NCBI GenBank assembly: GCA_013407085.1
Contig: JACCGJ010014957.1
Span: 44,960 to 108,959, forward strand
Reading direction: 5' to 3'
Length of the DNA: 64,000 nucleotides
DNA from: Atriophallophorus winterbourni
Taxonomy: Eukaryota > Platyhelminthes > Trematoda > Plagiorchiida > Microphallidae
Each line of letters starts with the position of its first letter. The stretch's first letter is position 1. Positions 1 to 11,749 of this stretch are shown piece by piece. The notes beneath the pieces are model-generated. The model made no database searches. It was not told the DNA's origin and worked only from the letters and a program-made list of their open reading frames with translations. The position numbers were made by a program, and so were the translations under genes.

Positions 1-79
1 CAGTTATAAATGCATAAACATGTGATTGATACTTCGTTGCGATTAGTATTTTAAACGTTTGATTTAAATTTTTTATGTA

Positions 80-245
80 TTATAGTGATGTGTTGTTCAC
101 ATCTCCCGAAATTACACTCCACTACCGGTTTCTGGCTGTTTGCCGACATCAGATGGAGAGAGTAAGATTAGGTTCTGTGATCCTTGAAACAGTGGATAAA
201 TGGTAAACAAGGTCATAGTTGTATGCCACTGTTGCAAAATGTTCG
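80..245 (-). repeat. Hammerhead-bearing SINE-like repeat, family 2
   Basis: Read on the - strand, this block has the layout of the window's second ribozyme repeat: a lead with an AACAGTGGCATAC-like stretch, then a hammerhead core and a tail resembling GATGTGAGCAACACAT. The core reads CTGATGT instead of CTGATGA, followed by CGGCAAACAGCCA, GAAA and a short ACCGGT helix III. The last A of the first core box is mutated, so self-cleavage is probably lost. Related copies lie at 10430, 13305 and 62225. Confidence 0.6.
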
Positions 246-603
246 CACAACGAACCACGATGTTCATAGGCAGAATCACATAGTTATTCTTTATGTATTA
301 TATTTTGTCAGTTTGATTTTATATATGCCAATATTTTCAATGAGAATCAAATGTACGACATGCCAGTTCATAATAGAGAATTATCTGTTACCCATGTAGC
401 AAATAATCCATCTCCACTACAACATTATTACCGAACAAACAGCTGGGCTCATAAAATTGGATACAAATTCCATCACTGGATTTGCTATGACGAAGTTGAT
501 TTCAAGTTGTCTAACGGATCTTGGAATCTCAATATTTACCTTCAGGTTGCATCCTAAAACCTTTCATATGATTGGATGTAGCTACAATTTATGGTTAGAG
601 ATA

Positions 604-646
604 AGGGTTTTCTTTCCGAAAAGGCAGCCAATCAATCAATCAATCA
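604..646 (+). repeat. Short (AATC)n tail of a likely non-LTR element
   Basis: A stretch reading TTTTCTTTCCGAAAAGGCAGCC runs into three to four AATC units. The same kind of joint, a TTTTCGGAAAA-like sequence followed by a simple tail, occurs at 6985-7014. I infer the 3' end of a LINE. No coding part is recognisable upstream. Confidence 0.35.
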
Positions 647-859
647 CATGCGATCACGTGACCAATGGTCGGCCGGCCAAATACCATCGTCAGTTCAACT
701 TCGAGCAGTCAATTTGCCAACAATCGCTGAAGATGTTGCCTAGTCTGGCAACGAAACGTCCGATGCAAACTCAACAAGCTCGGAGAACAAATTCAAGTAA
801 ACTACAACAACGACCCGAGCTACAAATATTCCAAACAATACTAACATGTTTAAACTTTG

Positions 860-1250
860 TTTACAATAAGCATGGAATTTTCAGATTAATCACTTACTGT
901 GGTCATGTGCTGTTATAACGGAGAGCAGTGACAGTAGCAATATAACGGTTAACATGTTGGCCTTTATCTCCGAATAAAAAAATACTCTTTATTTATATTT
1001 ATGTCATTAAATTTTCATTGGTCCATTTGAAAGTCATGCACTAGTGAACGTGCAGCTCAATTTGGTTTTCTGTTTGTAACTGCAATGGTGAATTCGTAGG
1101 ATATATTTGAATTGATGAGAAAAATGCATTAGTTAGTCTGCACCGTTAATTCATACAAATAATGAAAGCTCACAGAAATGTAAATGAAAAGATTCACTAA
1201 TTTTAATTTAATCACATTCTCTGTGTATGTGCAGGAGATCATCTCCAGAT
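860..1250. repeat. Diverged dispersed repeat, copy A
   Basis: About 350 bases resemble 4180-4510 in the same orientation. Shared landmarks are GTGCTGTTATAA, a TAACAGTGAACAT-like stretch, ATGTCATT(A)AATTTTC and a later TGTGTA-GTGCAGG stretch. There is no coding potential in either copy. It is an old non-coding repeat or an old segmental duplication. Confidence 0.5.
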
Positions 1251-1279
1251 AATGCGGAAATTTCAGGACCGAAAAGTTA

Positions 1280-1446
1280 AGCCCAAGCAAGTTATGCTTG
1301 TATGTTAGATAAGGCTGGTAGGACCAACGTGTTTAATCAAATGAGCGCACACTCATGTAGACAGGGTTTAAACCTCATGACCATGAAAGAAAAAATCATT
1401 TGTAGGCATTTCCACCACACACCTCACGACCGGTTTCGTGTTGAAA
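1280..1446 (-). repeat. Hammerhead SINE-like repeat, family 1, 5'-truncated core
   Basis: On the - strand this reads CACGAAACCGGTCGTGAGG followed by the typical GGAAATGC, TTTTTTCTTTCATGG, GGTTTAAACCCTGTCTAC and TTGGTCCTACC segments of family 1. It keeps the GAAA box, the ACCGGT helix III and the cleavage site, but the CTGATGA half is missing at the high-coordinate side. It cannot form a complete ribozyme. Confidence 0.6.
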
Positions 1447-1449
1447 TCA

Positions 1450-2865
1450 AAGAAATTTCACGATCTTTAAAGTTGAATAACACCGTGTTTACTGAAAACC
1501 CTTAGTGTTAAACATTTTAGTTTATATTTTCACACTGCAGGTCAAATTCCTCATTAGAACAACATGGATGCCTACATGAACGTACAATTGTTTAAATTTC
1601 ATACGTTTGTACAATGATATTGTACAGCTATTCATTAAAAATCATGAATACATTGTGACAAATATGAATGTCTGGATGCTTACCGAATGCGAACTTCTTA
1701 AATTTATGCCAGATTGTTTGATAAATTTGAGTGAATCCGAATGCGTAGAACAAAATTGGAATAATTAGGATATTATTCTTGAAAGAGGAAGCATTGAAAA
1801 ACGCGCGAATTTCTCTCCTTTCCTAGCAACGCTGAAGTCATAGTTTTTAAATGTGCCGTATATAAAACGCGCATCGAATGTATTGAAAGGTGCTTTAAAC
1901 GAAATTCCAATAGTGGCCAAGAGCAAATTCGTCGTAACTCGTAAGGGCTATGCCTCATTATTTTTACCAGTGTTTTGTACTTAAATTACTCTCTATCCAT
2001 AAGTTGACTTCAGAATGTAAATAATCATAGAAAGTGGAATACGACCATATTTCACTTCATAAACCACGACTCAGCAAGCGTAGGTGGTTGCTGATAAAAT
2101 AAAGTGAATATGCTCTTCAGATCTTTTCTTGTAAACACTTATGCTTATGTCACTTTGTCAATTTACGCAATGATCAAGATACGACGGATGATCCTTAGCT
2201 GGAAAGCAATTTGAATCCGTTCGTATCTTGCGTTCGTGCTCACGGTTTTGCTTACTTAAAGGATTTCGTACGCAGGCGATGTACGCTCTCATTTTTGTCT
2301 TCACGCTCAATGCTTCGAGCCGTATCTAGATGACATCATTTCTGGTATTCGAACTTGAGCTGATAAACGTTTGCTATACTTGCTATAGTTTGTTGTCCTC
2401 CATTCTAAGAGTTTCGTCTCGGGTCTCTTGTCGATAGGTTAATTGATTTCTGATATATCATTCTCTTTCATTTTACCACTTGTTTTGATTACATGGTATT
2501 ATTCTGCTCTATATTCGTGCTTAGCAAACTTGCTTCTGAATACTTTTACGCACTTGATGTATTTTTCATGGTATATAAGTGTAAAATATTCCTAATGGTG
2601 ATATGTCCTGTTTAATAATCTTGTGAATTCTTCATACATATATACCAGGACAAATTCGAATTTAAATCTTCTTCATATATACTTCATTTGATAAAATTTT
2701 GTTATTTCTCGCAAAATTACAAGAACTACTCAAATGCCATTCTATATTAAACTATCGGATGATGCATGTCAATTTACATTCTACTAATTTCACCATCGAC
2801 TTTATTTTTTAAGCCCGGTTGTTTCTGAACAATTGTTGGGAAACATAGGTGATCATGTGGTACAA
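1450..2865. other. No gene seen
   Basis: AT-rich sequence with only short chance open frames on both strands. No domain, splice-phased exon, RNA gene or recognised repeat is visible. Confidence 0.4.
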
Positions 2866-2869
2866 TTAG

Positions 2870-3215
2870 TTTACAGTGGCTCCGCCTTGCTCAACAGGAT
2901 TTGTGCAGTTGAAAGTTGGATTACTTTAAATTATACGTTTGTATTGTTGTTCAAGCGAAGATATAATCATTTATTAAAAAAATTGTTATCTTCTCTTTGA
3001 GATTGCTCCGGAATTTACCGACTCAATTTTTCATCAAATTTCAACGAAACCCACGGGGTGACTGTGTGAGCTCGAAACGGCTTGAATCTGCTTTAAATCT
3101 GCCGTAGAATGGTCAAATTTTAAGGCGTGAGTAACGGTGTGATCCAAATTCTCTGAACGCTCAGGCTTAAAATGAATCACATTACCTACATGTCGTTAAT
3201 ATATTTACAGAAAAT
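2870..3215. repeat. Diverged dispersed repeat, second type, copy A
   Basis: It aligns by eye with 11750-12130 in the same orientation. Shared landmarks are TTGTTCAAG, AATTTACCGACTCAATTTTT, a gap, CTCGAA(A/G)(C/T)GGC, CTGC-GTAGA-TGGTC and GAGTAACGGTGTGA. It is non-coding and strongly diverged. It ends near the left side of the MITE at 3328. Confidence 0.55.
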
Positions 3216-3327
3216 TTACGAATTATTCCGATTCCTTAAGTGCTTTTTTAAGAGCGATATATTTAAATACTTGATGTATGCGAACAAGTTAAGAGAGATG
3301 TAAAACTTCTTATTATTGATGATTGTC

Positions 3328-3547
3328 TAACCCTTTGTCTACTGACGGTAACTCTAGTTACCACCTCAAACCAGCAGTCGACTGCTGAGTAGCTACCGTC
3401 GGTAACTTCAGTCACCATCGAAGTGTGCTTGTCAGGCGGAGTCTGGCATCTGATCCATAAAAATTAATCATGTGTTTTATTTAAGCCATAATTAAGCAGA
3501 ATAACACGAAAGTATCATAAAATAGTGTATTCGTAGACAAAGGGTTA
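3328..3547 (+). mobile_element. piggyBac-like MITE, copy 1
   Basis: A 220-base non-coding unit is bounded by inverted ends CCCTTTGTCTAC and GTAGACAAAGGG. The ends are flanked by CTAA on the left and TTAA on the right. CCC...GGG ends next to a TTAA target are typical of piggyBac transposons (family knowledge). The unit has no transposase frame, so it would be non-autonomous. An inverted copy with the same interior lies at 5643-5873. Confidence 0.7.
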
Positions 3548-3629
3548 ACTGAAATATATAGACTGTCACCCGAGAATATTCAAACACATTATTTCGTTCA
3601 ACCCACGCATTAATGGCTTAGTCCATTTT

Positions 3630-3860
3630 AAGGTTTCTGTTCAGAAGCCTTTGAAATTCGTCAAAGGATGTGTTCTTGATAACACGATGTTAGGCATTTT
3701 CTTTGCTCTGCTTCGGAAGCACACTATTAGGATGAGAACAGAAGGCATATATGTACGCACACGAAGTGATGGCGAGCTTTTCAACTTAAATCGATTGAGA
3801 GCACAAACCATAGAACAGTGTGTGCAATCCGTGACATGCTGTATGCTGACGTTGTAGCCT
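3630..3860 (+). pseudogene. LINE reverse transcriptase fragment
   Basis: The + frame translates to a piece with the signature of a LINE reverse transcriptase: GCVL, a GIFFALLRKH segment and RTRSDGELFNLNRLRAQT. In related elements this lies between the QG(C/S)VL motif and the YADD box. The fragment stops before the catalytic box and has no continuing frame. It is a dead remnant of an endonuclease/reverse-transcriptase LINE. Confidence 0.6.
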
Positions 3861-4179
3861 TTATTGCTCACTCCGGGGAACATATTTAATCGCTAATTGA
3901 CTGCTTTTTGTTTGCATTCAAACACGTTTGGCCAACAATTAGCATGAGCTTAACCGAAGTCACTGTACAAGGTATTATATCGCCCCTCATGGAAACTGTC
4001 AGCTTGAACCAGTACACCATTTCGCATATATCGATTCAACCATTGCGGATAACCATCGCTAGACACGGAGATTGATAAGCGGGTTAGCACAGCAGCTCTC
4101 ATGTTGTCCCGATTAAACTCTTGTGTATTGGGAAACCGCAAGTTGACTGTAAAGACAAAGATACTGGTATACATTTCTG

Positions 4180-4510
4180 AGTTTGTTCACATGACATGGA
4201 ATGTTCAGATTGTTAACCTACTGTGCTGACGTGCTGTTATAAACGACAGCTGGGTTATGAGCAAAATAACAGTGAACATTTTGGCTATTGACACTGACTA
4301 GAAATTACCATCAATTTATATCCGTCGTCTAAATGTCATTTAATTTTCGTCTGTCAATGTAAACTTTATGCACTGCATGACCATGCAGATTAAATCAAAA
4401 TGCATTTTGAACCGAAAAAACTGTCCACACAACTGTTGCATGCATTGTGCCGGTTGAGTCAAATGATGTACAAATGACCTTATGCTCGCATACTTTGTGT
4501 AAGTGCAGGG
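4180..4510. repeat. Diverged dispersed repeat, copy B
   Basis: Partner of 860-1250 in the same orientation. The clearest matches are the GTGCTGTTATAA and ATGTCATTTAATTTTC stretches, with many substitutions and indels between them. No coding frame is shared. Confidence 0.5.
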
Positions 4511-5029
4511 AAGTGACGCATTCAAAAATCTGATTAATTTCGTTGATAAGATGGGCCTATCTGGTTGATATTGGCTGCACATTATTGGCTAGCATTTTCT
4601 GATCTTCTAAATAAGTGTACATTAATAAACGAAATATTTTATGCAAAACAGGCATATTCATTATTTTTATAACAACAAATAGAATCCAATCGATATCCTT
4701 CTTCTTTGACTTATTTCGGGCGCCCATTTTTACATGGATGAATATTCGTAAAAATTTTATATTGAGCAGCCAGTCGAATCACCCAGTATTGCGTATCGAA
4801 TAGTTCACCAGTACAGCTCATTTTTGCATGTTGAATTCTTACGCAAACTTCATCATTTTCGATCGCAAATGTCTCACAACTCAGAACGTTTTACGGTAGA
4901 AAAAGCAGTAAGCTGAAAATTAGCCATAAGTTGACGGCTTATATCGCCTAAGTATATATTATCTTCTAAAAATTAACAGATACAGTAATGTGCCGCATGG
5001 TTCGTCGTATACTCATCCAGTTTAGAATT

Positions 5030-6725
5030 GAAAACCTCAACAGATTTTGAGCATATGATTTATTCAGGCAAGAGATTCCATGGAAAGCAAATTCTGACAG
5101 AGAAATATTATGATGAATATCCAAACTAGAATGCGGAACGCTTAAAGTTGTTGATTGTTTTCGTTTTCGTGTGTGGCTATTGTGCTTTGGAAATCGTTTA
5201 TGAATGATTTTCAGTATACAGTATTTTGTTTGCCAACAAGAGGTTAGGCCGTATCCATCGTTTGGTAAAATATTTTAGATTTGGTTTCAACACTCGCTCT
5301 TTGAAAGGCAAATTTCTGTAACGATGATAATTGCTATGAAGTTTCGCAATATCCTTCTTCAGCCATGGTGCCCAGGCTTGGATGGTATATTCGATAACAG
5401 GACGTATAAACACGATAATTAACCTGGGTAATTTTGCGGGCTTGGAAATCCTTAAAATTAATAATAAACTCAGATACGAAGGCCTTTATTGTAAATTGAT
5501 AAGGAATTTTGTCCATGGTCAATGTTACACGACATCCAGATAACGAGATCTTTTTTGCGGTCTTCCAGACGAGATCCTGAGTTCTAATCTGATACATTTG
5601 GAGCAGAGATTTTCCAGGCCGCAGACTTTTAAACTTCTCCGAGTTAACTTTTTGTCTATGATAATTGGATATAGGTATTTTATGATATTTTTGTGTTATT
5701 CTGCTTAATTATGGCATAAATAAAACACATGATTAATTTTTATGGATCAGATTCCAGACGCCGCCTTCAAAGTACACTCCGATGTTGACTGAATGTACCG
5801 ACAGGAGCTACTGAGGAATCGACTGCTTGTTTGAGGTGGTAACTAGAGTTACCCTCAGTAGACAAAGGGTTAACCCTTTGTTAATCATTTTCTTGGACAA
5901 ACAAAATAAGTTGCACAGTTCCCGTTGGAATACTATACACAATCATTAACAGACATAACACGTTTTCATATTTCAATATATTCGGCGAACGGTATCATGT
6001 TACATGCAATATCCTCCACTACGCCGTTCATATACACCAAGAACAGAAGACGTCCAAGCCTTGCTGTACAATATATTTGATGCCTAATTTTCTAGAGAAG
6101 GTGTTGCCAACGCAAACTCCGACGTGCCTATCAGTACGAATGTCCCTTATCCAATTTAGCAACATTCCCGTTATTCCATAAGCTTAGAGCATTTTTATTT
6201 GAATTTCATGGTTGAATCTATCGAAAGCTTTGGAAATATCGAGGTGGCAAGCATATACAGCCTTACCTTCGTCCAGTGCTTCGGTCCAATCCTCGAACGT
6301 TGCAAGTAGTTTAGATGAACAGCAATGATCTCTTCGAAAACCGTTTTTTGCTGTGTTCAAATTATTTTGTTTTTTAATAATGTTCTCTTATGCGCGCAGT
6401 CACTATGCTTTGAATTACCGGAAGTAGCATTACCTGTCTATAGATGGGCTTCTACCGCCTTCATAAATAGAATTTTTCATCCCTGGTTTCCATTGCGGTG
6501 GTATCTTCATTTCATGTGTATTGAGAAAAAATAAGCGCTTGAGAGAAGCAGTCACAGCAATGGGACACCTGTGAAGTATGGCGGGGCTAATTTTGTCTGC
6601 GCCAGGGGACTTCTTTTCGTTTAGTTTGCAAAGTTCCCGCCCAGCCATGTATTTATTGACGGTCATTTCATTTATTAATTCCAAATGTGGCGAATTTGTA
6701 AAAGCCGTTTGGCGGGCCATTGAAT
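5030..6725 (-). pseudogene. CR1-like LINE remnant interrupted by a MITE
   Basis: Read from high to low coordinates on the - strand, reverse transcriptase pieces appear in proper order. At 6430-6720 is the N-terminal LNEKKSPGADKISPAIL motif. Near 6200 is motif A as HLDISKAFDRFNHE. At about 6000-6100 is a decayed QG-LG-FLVYMN region. At 5198-5413 is the C-terminal IRPVIEYTIQAWAPWLKKDI segment. Stops and frameshifts separate the pieces. The MITE at 5643-5873 lies inside it and so inserted later. It is dead, probably of the same broad CR1 group as the copies at 13.7, 16.3, 34.1 and 37.2 kb. Confidence 0.75.
5643..5873 (-). mobile_element. piggyBac-like MITE, copy 2
   Basis: Inverted copy of 3328-3547, about 231 bases. 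The ends read CTTTTTGTCTATG and GTAGACAAAGGG and both are flanked by TTAA, the expected duplicated target site. The interior shares the ATTAATCATGTGTTTTAT / ATAAAACACATGATTAAT segment and the AACTAGAGTTACC segment with copy 1. It sits inside the CR1 remnant, which gives relative timing. Confidence 0.7.
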
Positions 6726-6779
6726 TGGCCGTGCTTTATTAGAAAATTCTTGTAATTATTATGAATACTTCAAATATAT

Positions 6780-7014
6780 ATCACAATTGTATTATTCACT
6801 CATTGATTATGGACAGTACAACAAAATATGATGCGAGATTTCTGAAGAGAATTCTGAATTATCACTATTTTTTCGTGAATTACATGGACTGACATCGTTT
6901 TTCAAATGCATTCGAGTAAAATTGAAAAGGATTTATTTGAAAAATATAAGTAAACAGAGGAAACACATTGCGGGCCTGAGGGTTGCTTTTCGGAAAACAG
7001 AAATAAATAAATAA
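6780..7014 (+). repeat. Possible LINE 3' end with (AAAT)n tail
   Basis: The + strand translates in short pieces that resemble the last residues of a LINE frame, then GGTTGCTTTTCGGAAAACAG and three to four AAAT units at 6999-7014. The tail and the GGTTGC-TTTTCGGAAA joint suggest a LINE 3' terminus. The coding assignment is weak. Confidence 0.35.
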
Positions 7015-7192
7015 TCTTTTCTTATTGTGCTTTCATGCAATATTCGGTTATTATGGAGGAAATTTCCTGAAGGTTATTCGACATTGAATAGCTCAGGTTA
7101 TTAACGATGTGGCGTGATTTTGTTTCAAGTATACTGGCTTTACACTGAAATCGATCAATGCATGACTTCCATTCAAACACTTTCGTGTTAAT

Positions 7193-7535
7193 CGGCAAGC
7201 GCATGCTGATCATGATACTACTGTCACTACCTGATGAGTGCCAACAGCAGGAATCCGACGCGCATTGTGTGTGATCGGAATGCAGGCTAATGATCATTTT
7301 TGTCATGAACATGGGTTCAAATGCTGTCATACGTGATTGTGGGTTGATGTCATCGAACAGGTTGGTCGTACCGTCCTTATCCAACAGTGTCATACTAGCG
7401 CAACTTGATTACCATTCTTCCACTGCTTAAGGCGCATGCGGATCCTGATCATACTGTACCTAGCTGATGAGTGCAAACAGAACGAAACCGGTCGTGGGAT
7501 GTGTGTGTGATGGAAATGCATGCAAATTATCTTTT
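7193..7535 (+). repeat. Tandem dimer of hammerhead SINE-like repeat, family 1
   Basis: Two hammerhead cores lie head to tail; their CTGATGA boxes are at 7231-7237 and 7464-7470, 233 bases apart. The first has GAAA changed to GAAT and no proper helix III. The second keeps CTGATGA, GAAA and ACCGGTC; helix II is GTGC/GAAC with one mismatch. The spacer carries the family's landmarks: GGGTT(C/T)AAA, GGTTGGTCGTACC, CCAACAGTG and TTCTTCCACT. The repeat runs directly into the LINE fragment at 7536. Confidence 0.7.
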
Positions 7536-8187
7536 TGCGAATAGCATTTCTTGTTTAGCAGTTGAGTGTGAACCACTCGTTTTACTTTCTTATAAATCCA
7601 TAATATTCATCAAAACCTATATTCCTCCCAACTGCTCTTCTTCGTCTACTCATAACTGTTTCGAATTTTTTTCTCCGTTAGGAAAATACGTCAAGTATCT
7701 AGGCCTCACCATATCCAACGAACTTACTTGGAACCATCTTCTAAATAATTTACTCACTAAAGTTCGGAGCCTTTTTTTATGCTTTCGTCCAAGTTCTCGC
7801 GGCTTTGAGTCTAAGCACATTTCTCACTGTCTATTCTTTTGTATATTACCATATATTCTGTATTGCTCACCTGCTATTTTCCCCGCAATTCTTTCGCAAG
7901 ACTCTGTTGTGCTCAAACGTTGCATCGAGTTCATTATCTTGAAAAATTCTGAAACAACGTTTCTCCACTTGCGATCAACTTACAAATACTATCTTCAATG
8001 CTATTTTCTCTCCACTGCATGGCGATCTCCTCAAGAGTCAATATATTTCAAAGACTCTAGCAAAACACATTATACTTCCTATTATAACGTCTTCAAATCG
8101 GAGGTTATTTATCCCATTTACTTAACGATAACTTTGTCACAATCTCTAATTGTGATTCCAGCTTTGCCTCATGGTGAGGATTTGTAG
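7536..8187 (+). pseudogene. LINE reverse transcriptase C-terminal fragment
   Basis: An uninterrupted frame of roughly 215 codons, ending in a stop at 8185-8187, matches the thumb and C-terminus of LINE reverse transcriptases: KYLGLTISNELTWNHLLNNL, then a segment resembling LPYILYCSPAIFP, then SQDSVVLKRC. The open frame extends upstream into the ribozyme repeat, so its nominal start there is an artefact of the junction. The catalytic domain is absent, so this is a 5'-truncated copy. It resembles the Jockey/CR1 side of non-LTR elements more than RTE. Confidence 0.65.
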
Positions 8188-8189
8188 GT

Positions 8190-9365
8190 GTATCGCTAGC
8201 GGGGTTAGTTTGACGCGCACTACTTACGTAGCAAACGCCGGGTAAATCAAAGTTGTTAATAAAAGATACCACTTTTGCGCTAGGGCTTTACACAGTTGGT
8301 ACGTACTTTACCCAAACAGCCAAAACATTTAATTACGTGTGATCTAGCACTTACCCCTTTGTTGCACATTTGACGCGCATCTTTGTCTGGGGCATTGAAG
8401 ATATCTTTGTGTCATTTTTACAATCCAGTGAGGGATGAGTCAGTGCACTTGGCGATGCAGTTGCTTGTCGATCGATAGCTTCCAGGTGTAGAGAATGCGA
8501 TGGATTGGTGATGCGATCTGAACTGTCAAAAGAGAACGATTTTCAATCAAAGTGATTCCGTTCAACGAGTTTTGAACCAATAGAGTTGAAAATCTATCAA
8601 TCGATTCGAAATGATGTGATCATCTCAAAACAGGGACGATATTCCAATCGCCAGGTATATTGCACGCATGGGTAAATTTGGGTAAAACTTGAATAATTGG
8701 ATTTTCAAGGATTCACCTTCCTAGAAATTGATTCGGATATATATTCCGAACGAGTAAATCAAGACGTCTTTAATGATATATGAATCGTCCAGCTCAGACA
8801 GGAGAGAGGAAATAAATCCAAAAGTATCAAAGCACAAATTTATGCGTCATGTCAAGTCAATATTATGTGACACATTTTCGGCATCCAATAGCTTTATTCA
8901 GACTTACTGTGATAATTTTGTCATGTTAAATGCTCGTGATCTAGTGGCGTGCTTATGAGTGTTCGGCAAACTGTAACTAATGAAGACGGTCCGACATAGG
9001 CTTTCACACGACCACGTTTGGCTGTTTCCGTGTGGTGACGGCCCAGGTCGAGTTTCATTCTCTTTCAGTATCGTTACTGATGCTTCAAGTTTATTCATTT
9101 CTTGAAATACACCTCATTCATGAAACTGAATTAGACTGCGTGGATAGATCGAACTTTTTGTTGGTTCAGTACTTTTGATAGAACTCCATCGTATATCATT
9201 AGTATATTTTTTTAAATATACTTGTTTCTAGAAGCTTATGAATAAGAAGATAAAACATTTTTTTATTGCACCCCATTCCCGATTAGACTATTTGGAATAT
9301 TCCACTCATAGTTTGTTCTTCACGGGTATAAAAGTCATGATAATATAGGATAAATTGTGACATCA
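8190..9365. other. No gene seen
   Basis: Short open frames at 8773-8958 (+) and 8904-9098 (-) show no recognisable domain and overlap each other. Nothing else is visible. Confidence 0.35.
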
Positions 9366-9369
9366 ATGA

Positions 9370-10260
9370 GAGTAAAGGTGTTTATCTATAGCAGTTTTCT
9401 AAAATCGATGAGATGGTTTTTTGATAAATTAAAAGAGATCTTGATTCTGTGAAATAATTGATGACATCAGTTGGAATTCCGTCGTCCCCAAGGGTCTTTC
9501 CTCTGGCTAAGTTGTCGATTGCTTTAAAGAGCTCGTCAAGAATAAGCGTTTCTCGACGCTCAAAGTTTAATTAACGCCTAAAAGTTTCAAGTGCATGCAT
9601 GTACTCCTAAAAAAGAGGAGAAATCTTCGACCCATCTTTCCATCTCCTTAGTTTTGTCGAGAATTATGTTATTAGATACTTACTTTATTATAGCTGTTTT
9701 ATATATTTTTGGATAAATGGCTCTCTTAGTCCTATCATACATATCGTGAAAATTACCAGTATCAGAAGATTTTACCAATGAGGATAAATTTAGTCTACTG
9801 TTCATTCTTACAATTGCCAATTGTCTGTTGGATCTTGTTTCAAGCTTCTCTAAAACGTAAGTTTATTCTGTTGGCATTAGTTTGAAATTCAACAACGCCG
9901 ACTCTTTCTCCTGAAAGATAGTACTCATCACAGAAGCTTTGGCTTCAAACCAGTTGTTCCTTTGAGTTTCATTCAGAACATATATAGAAACGGCGACTCG
10001 GCATTTTATATTAGCACGCCTAACGAAAAAAGGATTAATGACTCTTCCGAGGATGCTTCCTACTGACTATGGTGTGGCTTTGTTCCAAAAAATATGTTAC
10101 ATGGACTGTGTGCGTAGTTCCAAAAGGCGTTGTCCATTTTCACTTTGTCCACCTACCCAGAACTTTCCAGGCGTTTTGGATAAGACTTGGGATTTACATA
10201 AACGATGAGCTTATCGAAATCAAATAATACCACTACACAGTTTTTCAGTATCAGGTTTTA
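9370..10260 (-). pseudogene. LINE linker and N-terminal reverse transcriptase remnant
   Basis: On the - strand, 9560 down to 9470 reads LFKAIDNLARGKTLGDDGIP, the pattern that starts LINE reverse transcriptases (x-GK-G-DGIP). Upstream, 9960 down to 9700 gives a WFEAKASV-like and SRLNLSSL-like linker with frameshifts. It breaks off before motif A. It is a strongly decayed fragment, family not resolved. Confidence 0.5.
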
Positions 10261-10324
10261 TAGGATCGTTGTGTGAGTACGAAAAAGCGACTTATTCACA
10301 TGCACCACAGTGGACATTGGTGCA

Positions 10325-10380
10325 TAAATTAATAATAATATAATAATAATAATAATAATATAATTAATTTGTATTTTCAT
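10325..10380. repeat. (AAT)n-rich microsatellite
   Basis: Imperfect AAT/ATA trinucleotide run, continuing as scattered AATAA units to about 10430. Confidence 0.7.
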
Positions 10381-10429
10381 TATCATTTATGACTAACAAT
10401 AAATAAGAATAAAAATATAATAATAATCA

Positions 10430-10530
10430 GGCTCACTGAACCTGGTCTTACTGTCTCCACCTGATGACGGCAAACAGCCAGAAACCGAGTGTGGTTTGTA
10501 AGGGATGGGGATATGTGTACCACAATACAT
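10430..10530 (+). repeat. Hammerhead SINE-like repeat, family 2
   Basis: Core CTGATGA at 10461-10467, helix II GGC-AAACA-GCC flanked by a C/A mismatch, then GAAA and CCGAGT in place of CCGGTC. Both core boxes are intact, but helix III and the cleavage triplet are mutated. The tail GGGATGGGGATATGTG is shared with 13305 and 62725. Confidence 0.6.
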
Positions 10531-10534
10531 TAAT

Positions 10535-11745
10535 AATAACTATTATCATTATTGTTAAAGCTGTAATGTACTTCTGATTTATAGTCCACATTAGTTCGCT
10601 ACATGTGCTGCCCGGTTCTGCTACTTTTAGTCAGGTATTTCGCACGGCAAACTCAACTCAATGCGGTCAAAAAGCATCAGAGCTGATTAGATTTTTAAGC
10701 AACATGGCGTCGTGTAGCTACCTCTCTTGCAAGACGAAACATTTGACCTTTAGCTTTTTGGCTCCTTTTTAAATACCGCCTATTTTGTTACCTCGCTTTT
10801 ATTCAACATGTCATGACATACACGAAGAAGTGACTGCACTTTCCATTTATCCAGTAATGCTGATGTATGTTCAATAGCAATTCGTTTCGATCGTGCGAAA
10901 AAATATAGTGTGCCCTCCGCTTTGTTCCTACTTCCCATGCACCTAATGAGGATAGCAAACTGTGGCGGGAGGACAACTTAGTGACTAGGTAATACCCAGC
11001 TTGAGACGCGCGGTAGCCATTCAATGAGACGTAGTCTCTCCCACTATCGTTAGCACCTACAGGCGCAGAGCTCTACGCCAATTGAGCAATAGCTTCTAAC
11101 CGTGATCTGGTGCTTCTAAAAGCTGAACGGAGTTTTCTTTTCATTGGAAATTCAGGGGCTTTGAATATGGAGAACACGCTGTTGCCTATGCAGCAAGTTC
11201 TCCCGCTTCACAACAATTTATAACCAGAGGATCAGCTCTGCTGGTATATTTGGACGAAGTGGTGGCGATAACGAAGTTGAATGGCACTTATGAATGCCCA
11301 ACGGGACCCTGTAACCATATTTTCCCCTATGTTGACTGGATGTTTTCACAGACCATTAGATTATTGTGATAAGGGTTAGCCTTATCTTAGTTGGACTCTC
11401 TTAATAGATGTCCTGACAGGTTACACATCAACATATGTACATGCCAAGAGCTGTACCTGCTTGTCTGATGCTGTGAAACACACGTCATTAGAGCAATATT
11501 TTAATTGAGAGATCACCACCAAACCAGCTCTGGCCACGACAACATTGGAACTACATTTTAATCAAATATACATTATTCAATAATATTTTGTTGCTTCACA
11601 CACACTACACAGCATCTTCTTAAACAAAAATAATCGCATATTGAACGATAATTTTACCATCAAGTAATAACCCACTATTATATTTATCGCTCAAACATGG
11701 TTTTTATCAAATAAATGAGAACGTAATTGTAATTTATGTGGAAGA
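10535..11745. other. No gene seen
   Basis: No convincing coding frame. A 73-codon - frame at 10803-11024 has no recognisable features. The stretch 11020-11480 is richer in GC than its surroundings and could be an unrecognised repeat. Confidence 0.3.
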
Positions 11746-11749
11746 CTTC

